Part shown: positions 31,858-38,515 of the stretch, one piece after another
How the letters are laid out: every line of letters starts with the position of its first letter
How positions within the stretch are numbered: position 1 is the first letter of the stretch
Source: Enterococcus_E cecorum_B
Lineage (GTDB): Bacteria; Bacillota; Bacilli; Lactobacillales; Enterococcaceae
NCBI GenBank assembly: GCA_946499615.1
Contig: CAMMST010000018.1
Coordinates: forward strand, 1 to 40,053
Reading direction: 5' to 3'
Length of the DNA: 40,053 bases
Notes under the pieces: model-generated
The model's database searches: none
What the model was told of the DNA's origin: nothing
Seen by the model: the letters and a program-made list of their open reading frames with translations, nothing else
Program-made: the position numbers and the translations under genes

Positions 31858-32531
31858 AATTGACCTCCAATCATTCCTAATCCAATTAGGAATAGTAAAT
31901 AATCTAACATTTTCAAACGAATAGGATAAATACTCGTTTTGGAATTGGTATTTTGAATGCATCGAATGAGACTGCTACTGGATAAATCCATAATGACTTG
32001 CTCACTGGAAGAAAGTAACGGAATAACAAAATACTCAAAAAACTGCCATGGATGAAAGAGTATCTGACGCCAGTTCTGAGCTAATCCACGATATTTCAAA
32101 GATTGCGCAATTTGTTTACCTTCTTGAATAAATGTCGGAATGAAGCGAATACAAACTACTAGTGGAATAAAGAGAAAATTGGGCATCTTCATCTTCGCCA
32201 TCGCTGCCTGCCACTTTCCCGTTGATTGACGGTCCATCGCCAAACTCATCGTCATAAAAAGTGGCAACATACGCGCAAAACCAATAGCTAAAAAGTCGCG
32301 AATCATCGCTAATATCGGATGGCGGATAGCTATAGGCACCACAAAGACAACAAAGATGAGTAAATAGCAGAGAACTTGGCGATATTTTCCTATGAGTAAT
32401 AGCGCACCTGCCACAACACCAAAGAAGCAATACTGCACACTTAGCTGAAAAGGAAAGATTAAAAACAAGCTTGCCAATAAGACATAAAACAAACTAACCC
32501 GAGGATCAATGGATAACGATTTTTTATTCAT
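31836..32531 (-). CDS. ECF transporter T component (EcfT/CbiQ-like)
   Basis: A 231-aa membrane protein with about five helices. The cytosolic coupling region shows FIQEGKQIAQSLKYRGL, the conserved A-x-x-x-R-G motif that contacts the ATPase. ATG 32531 (MNKKSLSIDPR) overlaps the S-component stop by 8 bases; a longer frame from 32582 exists, but that extension lies inside the neighbouring gene. The ribosome site is weak, which fits coupled translation. It works with the S component and the fused ATPase. Confidence 0.88.
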   Translation of the reverse strand: MNKKSLSIDPRVSLFYVLLASLFLIFPFQLSVQYCFFGVVAGALLLIGKYRQVLCYLLIFVVFVVPIAIRHPILAMIRDFLAIGFARMLPLFMTMSLAMDRQSTGKWQAAMAKMKMPNFLFIPLVVCIRFIPTFIQEGKQIAQSLKYRGLAQNWRQILFHPWQFFEYFVIPLLSSSEQVIMDLSSSSLIRCIQNTNSKTSIYPIRLKMLDYLLFLIGLGMIGGQLWLHSLI

Positions 32532-33123
32532 AAATCTGACCAAAACGAGTAGCAAAATGTTTTTGATACAAACGAAAAGCAATCAAAATACCAACAATAC
32601 TACCAATGAATATCGCTAACAAACTCACAATAAACATCTGTTGGGTCACATGTTCAAATACGAAATGAATATACTTTTGATCTTTTCCTCGAGCAAGTAA
32701 AGCATCAATGTAAGCTTGGCGCATAAACCAAAGTGGCAAAAGCGGTCCCACTAAACCATAGCTAAACACAGTATAACTTAGCATCGTTCTTATCTTGATT
32801 GGCAAATTCGTTTTAAATTGAATGAAATCCGCCAAAATGGCCGCAACAATATTTGGTAAGAAAGCCAGAGGAAAATGACCGGTCATTAAAAATAATAGGC
32901 CAATCACACTCCCCATAATTGAAATGGCACCAAAACGTTGAACTTTAGCGATTAAAATTAAATAAATCAATCCAGTAAATAGCGCGGTCACACCAGGAAG
33001 CAATAAATTATGAAAACCAGGAATCGTAAAGCGCAAAACCAGTAAGCAAAGTGCCATCAAAATAAAATATAACGCTGTATAAATCCCGGTTGCAATCAAA
33101 TGTTGTATTTTTAATCGTTGCAT
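32524..33123 (-). CDS. ECF transporter S component, MptD/Trep_Strep family
   Basis: A 199-aa membrane protein with five or six helices, resembling the Trep_Strep (TIGR02185, PF09605) family of putative substrate-binding S components. Landmarks are the start LIATGIYTALYFILMALCLL, GHFPLAFLPNIVAAILADFI near residue 82, and a C-terminal helix with GSIVGILIAFRLYQKHF. AAAGGAG precedes ATG. As the first gene of the operon it defines the substrate, which is unknown for this family. I see no riboswitch in the short leader. Confidence 0.85.
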   Translation of the reverse strand: MQRLKIQHLIATGIYTALYFILMALCLLVLRFTIPGFHNLLLPGVTALFTGLIYLILIAKVQRFGAISIMGSVIGLLFLMTGHFPLAFLPNIVAAILADFIQFKTNLPIKIRTMLSYTVFSYGLVGPLLPLWFMRQAYIDALLARGKDQKYIHFVFEHVTQQMFIVSLLAIFIGSIVGILIAFRLYQKHFATRFGQIYE

Positions 33124-33152
33124 AAAAAAACTCCTTTCAATAAGATAAATTC

Positions 33153-33181
33153 ATTGTAACGAATAATTAGACACAATGCAA
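33153..33181 (-). promoter_or_regulatory. Promoter of the ECF operon
   Basis: Minus strand: TTGCAT (33176-33181), 17 bases, TACAAT (33153-33158). Confidence 0.6.
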
Positions 33182-33218
33182 AAAAAATAAGTCTAGTCAT
33201 AAACTAAACCCCAATGAA

Positions 33219-33506
33219 TTATCGAATAAAGGCACTAGGCAAAACCACACCTAAATAGTATTTCCAACGATATTTTAGAAGTAATTTTTTCAAGTATTGT
33301 AATTCCTTATAACTTTGATAGCTTTGAGCAGCCTTTTCCACTGTCGGATATAAGCCATACGCAATAAGACTAATGCGTTCTTGATTGTTTGTTAGTTTTT
33401 GAGCCGCCTCAAAAAATGCTTGCTTTTCTACTTGCGAAAGTGGATAAGTGGATTGATTGTAGATTTCATGGATGAGCTCATATAATTGTTTCACTTTTGG
33501 TTTCAT
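33219..33506 (-). CDS. Small helical protein, 95 aa; bacteriocin-immunity-like at best
   Basis: Not firmly recognised. The sequence is soluble, basic and predicted to be all-helical. Segments such as VKQLYELIHEIYNQS, then VEKQAFFEAAQKLTN and a long C-terminal helix recall the four-helix immunity proteins of class IIa bacteriocins (EntA_Immun type), which are of similar length. There is no bacteriocin precursor beside it, so orphan immunity is a guess. The ATG follows AAAGGAGG. It lies between the ECF operon and ffh, with no clear terminator of its own. Confidence 0.55.
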   Translation of the reverse strand: MKPKVKQLYELIHEIYNQSTYPLSQVEKQAFFEAAQKLTNNQERISLIAYGLYPTVEKAAQSYQSYKELQYLKKLLLKYRWKYYLGVVLPSAFIR

Positions 33507-33537
33507 CAGATCCTCCTTTTTTAACGAATAAGAAGAT

Positions 33538-33574
33538 AATAGCCACCAGTTTAGTTGAACGACTGGTGGCTATT
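33538..33574 (-). terminator. Hairpin terminator of ffh
   Basis: AATAGCCACCAGT (33538-33550) pairs perfectly with ACTGGTGGCTATT (33562-33574). On the minus strand it is followed by the weak T-rich ATCTTCTTATTC. Confidence 0.65.
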
Positions 33575-33582
33575 CTGTCCGT

Positions 33583-35004
33583 TTATTTACGTTTTTTCTT
33601 CTTTTTCTTTTTATTCTTCTTAATCATGCGGTTCATCGCCATTTTGCCGAGTTTGCCTTTGATGCCACCGCCAAACATTTGATCCATACCTGGCATATTA
33701 AAGTTACCATTCGTCATTTGTTGCATCATTTTTTGGGCTTCTTTAAACTGCTTAATCATGCGGTTGACTTCGACCACACTATTTCCTGATCCAGCAGCAA
33801 TTCTTCGACGACGACTTGGATTGAGTAAGTCAGGATTTTCACGCTCTTGGGGAGTCATGGACATCACAATAGCTCTTTGTCTAGCAATTTGTTTTGGATC
33901 CACTTTTAGGTTTTCGATTCCTGGCATGGTGCTCATCCCTGGAATCATCTTCATCAAATCTTCCAATGGTCCCATGCTCATCACTTGATCTAGCTGCTCG
34001 ATAAAGTCATTAAAGTCAAAGCTATTTTCCTTCATCTTACGGGCTAGTTCTTCCGCTTTTTTCTCATCGTAATCTTGTTGGGCTTTTTCAATTAAGGTTA
34101 ATAAATCCCCCATCCCTAAGATACGACTAGACATACGATCAGGGTGGAATACTTCAAGGTCTGTTAATTTTTCACCAGTACCAGTAAATTTAATCGGCGC
34201 ACCCGTAACTGAGCGAATGGATAATGCCGCACCGCCACGAGTATCCCCATCAAGTTTGGTAATAATCACCCCGGTAATGCCTAGCTGTTGATTGAAACTA
34301 TCCGCTACAGTCACCGCATCTTGACCGGTCATGGCATCGACAACTAAAAGAATTTCATTTGGTTGGGCGATTTCTTTAATTTGTTTTAACTCATCCATCA
34401 AAGTTTCATCGATATGCAGACGTCCGGCCGTATCGATTAACACATAGTCATTGCGTTTTTCGCGGGCAACTTCCATCCCTTGACGCACAATCTCAACAGG
34501 TGAAACCTCAGTACCCATCTCAAAAACAGGCACTTTTAACTGTTCGCCTAAAACTTTTAATTGGTCAATCGCAGCTGGTCGATATACGTCACCTGCAATC
34601 AGTAATGGACGTGCTTTTTCATTTTTGATTAAATGATTGGCTAATTTCCCTGTGAAGGTTGTTTTACCAGCCCCTTGTAACCCGACCATCATAATAACTG
34701 TTGGAATCTTTGGTGACTTGATTAATTCAGCCGTTTCAGAACCTAACATCTTCGTTAACTCTTCATCAACGATTTTCACAACTTGTTGCGCTGGGGATAA
34801 GCTTTCTAAAACTTCTGCCCCAACAGCCCGCTCGCGAACATTTTTAGTAAATTCTTTCACGACTTGTAAGTTCACGTCGGCTTCAAGTAAGGCCAAACGA
34901 ATCTCACGCATCATTTCTTTTACATCGGCTTCGGTTACTTTCCCTTTGCGACGTAATTTACTCATCGCATCTTGTAATCTCTTCGTTAAACTTTCAAATG
35001 CCAT
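33583..35004 (-). CDS. ffh: Signal recognition particle GTPase Ffh
   Basis: Targets nascent membrane proteins to the translocon with the SRP RNA and FtsY. The 473-aa chain has the N domain (1-85), then the G domain with G1 GLQGAGKTTFTGKLA, DTAGRLHIDETLMDEL, and TKLDGDTRGGAALS. The Met-rich M domain has QERENPDLLNPSRRRRIAAG, then GNSVVEVNRMIKQFKEAQKM. The tail ends in a run of lysines. GGAG precedes ATG. ylxM lies 17 bases upstream, the usual arrangement. The scRNA gene is not in this window. Confidence 0.98.
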   Translation of the reverse strand: MAFESLTKRLQDAMSKLRRKGKVTEADVKEMMREIRLALLEADVNLQVVKEFTKNVRERAVGAEVLESLSPAQQVVKIVDEELTKMLGSETAELIKSPKIPTVIMMVGLQGAGKTTFTGKLANHLIKNEKARPLLIAGDVYRPAAIDQLKVLGEQLKVPVFEMGTEVSPVEIVRQGMEVAREKRNDYVLIDTAGRLHIDETLMDELKQIKEIAQPNEILLVVDAMTGQDAVTVADSFNQQLGITGVIITKLDGDTRGGAALSIRSVTGAPIKFTGTGEKLTDLEVFHPDRMSSRILGMGDLLTLIEKAQQDYDEKKAEELARKMKENSFDFNDFIEQLDQVMSMGPLEDLMKMIPGMSTMPGIENLKVDPKQIARQRAIVMSMTPQERENPDLLNPSRRRRIAAGSGNSVVEVNRMIKQFKEAQKMMQQMTNGNFNMPGMDQMFGGGIKGKLGKMAMNRMIKKNKKKKKKKRK

Positions 35005-35021
35005 AAAAAACTCCTTATCTA

Positions 35022-35360
35022 TTAATCCTCTATTGCTTGTAATTCATTGATAAAACTTTGCAAGGTCTCGTCTTTTGGATAGTGACTAGCAATATATTCT
35101 TGAAACTGCCCATAGACTTGCCTTCTGACCATATAATCTGAATACATATGTAATCTTTTTTCATAGTCTTCTAAAATTTTTTCGGTCCGCTTGATATTAT
35201 CATAAACGGCTTGACGGCTTACCTCGAACTCCTCAGCAATTTCACCTAAAGAGTAGTCGTCCGCATAATATAATTCCATATAGTTCATCTGCTTGGTCGT
35301 CAGAAGCGTCGAATAAAACTCAAACAAAGCGTTCATGCGATTTGTTTTTTCAATCTCCAA
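35022..35360 (-). CDS. ylxM: YlxM-family helix-turn-helix protein
   Basis: A 112-aa protein of the YlxM/p13 family, known to stimulate the SRP pathway and encoded beside ffh. The sigma-70 region-4-like HTH reads YYADDYSLGEIAEEFEVSRQ, then AVYDNIKRTEKILEDYEKRL. The start is TTG 35360, preceded by AAAGGGGG and overlapping the upstream DUF523 stop by 11 bases; a longer in-frame start at 35405 lies inside that gene. Coupled with ffh downstream. Confidence 0.93.
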   Translation of the reverse strand: MEIEKTNRMNALFEFYSTLLTTKQMNYMELYYADDYSLGEIAEEFEVSRQAVYDNIKRTEKILEDYEKRLHMYSDYMVRRQVYGQFQEYIASHYPKDETLQSFINELQAIED

Positions 35361-35832
35361 GTAAAATCCCCCTTTGTGAGCGTATGGTTGGTAAGTCTGC
35401 CTCACTATAAACTTGCATCCCTTTTTGGATAAAATAAGCCGTGGCTACTCCGACACCTGTCTTCTTCGTACCTGAAAAAGTGCCATCATAAATTTGTGAC
35501 TTACCACAAGAAGGACTGCGCTCTTTTAAAATTAAGGTTGTCACTTGCTGCGCCTGTAACTTTTCATAAGCTACTCTCGCCCCCTGTTTAAAGCTTTCGG
35601 TGACATCTTCTTGATTCTGGTTGATGACTTTGGCTTTTCCTTGCCAGACATCAAAGCCATCACCACCGACAATCTCAGCCGGCACGCGCGGAATCGGTAA
35701 ACCACCCATCACCTCAGGGCAAACTAAGACAGCTTCATTGGCGGCTATCAGTTCTTTTATTAGATTGATTTTTTGCATCCGTCCATCATAGCGGCAACAC
35801 ACACCGCCCAGACAAGCACTTATTCCAATCAT
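35350..35832 (-). CDS. DUF523 (YbbK-like) cysteine-motif protein
   Basis: A 160-aa protein of the DUF523 family, whose biochemical role is not established; some members are linked to thiouracil desulfuration, which remains an inference. Cysteines are arranged as ACLGGVCCRYDG near the N-terminus, VLVCPEVMGGLPIPR near residue 37, and LKERSPSCGKSQIYDG near residue 102, a likely metal or Fe-S site. Length is usual for the family. The gene is first in a coupled set with ylxM and ffh and divergent from phoP. Confidence 0.88.
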   Translation of the reverse strand: MIGISACLGGVCCRYDGRMQKINLIKELIAANEAVLVCPEVMGGLPIPRVPAEIVGGDGFDVWQGKAKVINQNQEDVTESFKQGARVAYEKLQAQQVTTLILKERSPSCGKSQIYDGTFSGTKKTGVGVATAYFIQKGMQVYSEADLPTIRSQRGILLGD

Positions 35833-35911
35833 GATTTCTAACTACTTTCTAAATAAGATTGACTAACATTTTTCATTATATCATTGTTTTGTGGTTTTCC
35901 ATAGTCCTTAA

Positions 35912-35920
35912 TGGTAAAAT
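35912..35920 (+). promoter_or_regulatory. Extended -10 promoter of phoP
   Basis: TGGTAAAAT (core TAAAAT at 35915-35920), with no good -35 box; this can indicate dependence on an activator. It lies 29 bases before the ATG. Confidence 0.4.
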
Positions 35921-35948
35921 GGAAACAGAAAATCATTTGGAGGTTTTT

Positions 35949-36671
35949 ATGAAAAAAGTATTAGTTGTCGATGATGAAGAATCTATTCGTACCCTATTAC
36001 AATTTAATTTACAAAAAGAAGGTTATCAAGTCACTTTAGCCGAAGATGGTCAAAAAGGTTTAGCACTCGCCTTGCAAGAAGCTTTTGATTTTATCATTTT
36101 AGATGTGATGTTGCCGTATCTGGATGGCATGGAAATCACCAAAAAGCTCCGTCAAGAAAAAGTCGACAGTCCCATCTTGATGCTTACCGCTAAAGATGAT
36201 GCCATTGACCGGATTTTAGGCCTTGAGATTGGCGCAGATGATTATCTAACCAAACCATTTAGCCCGCGTGAAGTACTGGCACGTATGAAAGCTATTTTTC
36301 GCAGAGTTGATGTGAAAAAAGAACAAACTCCTATTCATCCAATAGCCAGTAACCAAGAAGGACAAACCTTACAAATTGGTGAAATTATCGCTGATTTAGC
36401 AAACTACCAAGTCCAAGTGCGTGGTCAAGAAATTACTTTAACACCTAAAGAATTTGAACTCTTGGTGTATTTTATGCAACGTAAAAACCGCGTCATCAAT
36501 CGTGATACCTTGCTTGAACGTATTTGGAATTTTGATTTTGATGGTCAAACACGGATTGTTGATGTGCATATTAGTCATCTAAGGGAAAAAATCGAAGTGG
36601 ATCCGAAAAAACCGCAATATTTAGTCACAGTCCGCGGCTTTGGTTATAAATTTCAGGAGCCGGACAAATGA
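35949..36671 (+). CDS. phoP: PhoP-type response regulator (phosphate regulation)
   Basis: A 240-aa OmpR-family regulator. The receiver has VVDDEESI, Asp52 in IILDVMLPYLDG, and GADDYLTKPFSPREVLARM. The winged helix has LTPKEFELLVYFMQRKNRVI, then TRIVDVHISHLREKIEVDPK and VTVRGFGYKF. The start is ATG 35949 because GGAGG precedes it; an upstream in-frame start at 35859 has no such site. It overlaps phoR by four bases (ATGA). Assignment to PhoP rather than another OmpR protein rests on similarity to the enterococcal pair and on the PAS-containing kinase. Confidence 0.85.
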   Translation: MKKVLVVDDEESIRTLLQFNLQKEGYQVTLAEDGQKGLALALQEAFDFIILDVMLPYLDGMEITKKLRQEKVDSPILMLTAKDDAIDRILGLEIGADDYLTKPFSPREVLARMKAIFRRVDVKKEQTPIHPIASNQEGQTLQIGEIIADLANYQVQVRGQEITLTPKEFELLVYFMQRKNRVINRDTLLERIWNFDFDGQTRIVDVHISHLREKIEVDPKKPQYLVTVRGFGYKFQEPDK

Positions 36672-38419
36672 AAAAATATCTGCATAAGGAAGCCCTACTT
36701 TGGGGAATCGGCCTGATCATTCTTTACTTATTTAGCTGGCAACTGATTCATTATTTTTATAACCAACAAGTCATTACGCAGCAAAATCGCTTTTTAATCG
36801 AACAAGCCCAAACGCTAAGTCGCATCAGCCAAAATCAGGCGAAAAAAATCATCCAGCTCGCACCACAATATGTCCAAAATGAAAATGAGCGGCTCACCTT
36901 AATTGATGGTAAAACTGGTAAAATCCTATTTGATACGTTTGAGTCCCAATTACAAGATGATTCCCGTAAAAATCGACCAGAAGTTAAAGCGATATTGGAT
37001 GGCAATGAAACCGGCCAAGCAATCCGTGAAAGTCAGACTTTACATAAGGAAGTGATGTATGTCACACTTGCTTTACAATCTAACGGTCAAGTACGTTATA
37101 TTTTGCGCTTAGCTGAGCCGACCGCAACCTTTTATAATCAAGCTAAGTCCATGCAACGGGCTATTTTTCTCGTATTTACCTTGATGTATTTGATGATTAC
37201 CTTCTTTATTTTACGGGTTATCTATAAACGCAACCAACCGCTGCAAACCGTGGTCCCTATCTTAGAAAAAATGCTCAATCAGCCTGACCATACCGAATGG
37301 ATTTTAACGCAAGATGAACAAAGTGGCGAATTATTCTATTTGATTAATCAATTAAATGAAAAATTGCGCCAAACACATCATGCATATACCCAAAGCCAAG
37401 TACAATTTGCGCAAGTCTTGCAAGAATTGACGATTGGTATCTTTTTAATCGCACCAGATGGCAAGCTACAACTGATGAACCAAGCAATGTGCGAACAACT
37501 CGGTTTAACAGAAAGCAAATTAAATGCTGATTTTACCCAAACCATCACTGATCCGAAATTGATTCAAATGATTTATCAAGTACAGTCGAATCATCAGCTG
37601 CTACATGAAGAACTGACCACTTTTCAAACCAAGCGGAAATTAGATTTATCGATTCGTAGTTTTTCTGATCAGCAACAAATTTTAGGCATGAGTTATGACT
37701 TAACCAAGATTAGACATCTCGAAAAGCTGCAAAAAGATTTCGTCGGCAATGTCACCCACGAATTAAAAACACCCGTCACCTCGCTGATTGGCTTTACCGA
37801 AACCTTGCTTGATGGCGCGATGGAAGATCCTGAATTATGTCGCCAGTTTTTAACCATCATGCAAAAAGATGCCAATCGTTTACAAGATTTGATTCAAGAA
37901 ATTATTCAACTGTCGAAAACCGATGAATTATTTGCTTATGAATCTAGTCAAATTGAATGTGGACAATTGGTCAAACAAATTCTTAGTCAATACGAAAAGA
38001 ATATCGAGCATAAACAGCTATCCTTAACGCTTACCACCGAAAAAGAAGTCATGCTCTTAACTAAAAAAGAACTGATTCAACCCATTCTCAAAAATTTAAT
38101 TGAAAATGCAATTTTTTATGCCCCTGAAAACGGCAAAATTACGATTCAATTGAAAAAACAAGCCCATCTATTCACCTTTAAGATTACCGATAATGGCTTA
38201 GGAATCGAAGTAAAGGATCAAGCGCGAATTTTCGAACGCTTTTATCGTGTAGACAAAGCTCGGGCAAGACATTCTGGTGGAACTGGTCTTGGTTTAGCTA
38301 TCGTGAAAGACTATACTGAAAAATTAGGTGGTCGTGTCTGGGTGGAAAGTCATCCTGGCTTAGGCGCTACTTTTATCGTTGAACTTCCTGAATTAACTGA
38401 AAAGGGGCTGACCCATTAG
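36668..38419 (+). CDS. phoR: PhoR-type sensor histidine kinase with IS-derived C-terminus
   Basis: A 583-aa kinase. Helices at about 10-30 and 165-185 flank an extracellular domain of about 135 residues. A PAS domain (about 245-345, with IGIFLIAPDGKLQLMNQAMC) precedes the phospho-acceptor His364 in FVGNVTHELKTPVTSLIGF. The ATPase domain shows NLIENAIFYAPENGKI, DNGLGIEVKDQARIFERFYR and GGTGLGLAIVKDY. The core ends at FIVELPELTE; the last residues KGLTH and the stop are encoded by the terminal repeat of the insertion sequence. The catalytic core is complete, so activity is probably kept. Confidence 0.88.
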   Translation: MKKYLHKEALLWGIGLIILYLFSWQLIHYFYNQQVITQQNRFLIEQAQTLSRISQNQAKKIIQLAPQYVQNENERLTLIDGKTGKILFDTFESQLQDDSRKNRPEVKAILDGNETGQAIRESQTLHKEVMYVTLALQSNGQVRYILRLAEPTATFYNQAKSMQRAIFLVFTLMYLMITFFILRVIYKRNQPLQTVVPILEKMLNQPDHTEWILTQDEQSGELFYLINQLNEKLRQTHHAYTQSQVQFAQVLQELTIGIFLIAPDGKLQLMNQAMCEQLGLTESKLNADFTQTITDPKLIQMIYQVQSNHQLLHEELTTFQTKRKLDLSIRSFSDQQQILGMSYDLTKIRHLEKLQKDFVGNVTHELKTPVTSLIGFTETLLDGAMEDPELCRQFLTIMQKDANRLQDLIQEIIQLSKTDELFAYESSQIECGQLVKQILSQYEKNIEHKQLSLTLTTEKEVMLLTKKELIQPILKNLIENAIFYAPENGKITIQLKKQAHLFTFKITDNGLGIEVKDQARIFERFYRVDKARARHSGGTGLGLAIVKDYTEKLGGRVWVESHPGLGATFIVELPELTEKGLTH

Positions 38420-38431
38420 TCCCTTTTGAAT

Positions 38432-38474
38432 CCAAAAATCGAAGGCACCCTTGAAAGATGTCTTCGATTTTTGG
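38432..38474. terminator. Hairpin terminator inside the IS end
   Basis: CCAAAAATCGAAG (38432-38444) pairs with CTTCGATTTTTGG (38462-38474). It can stop both phoR transcripts entering the IS and transposase transcripts leaving it. A weaker AAATATA/TATATTT pair flanks the transposase stop. Confidence 0.75.
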
Positions 38475-38515
38475 TTGTTTTGGTTGTTTTGGATGAAATA
38501 TAGAGGATTCCCCCC

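Noticed and set aside
34637..35050. 137-codon plus-strand frame opposite ffh and ylxM
   Set aside because: Shadow frame; low-complexity Ser/Thr content typical of antisense translation.
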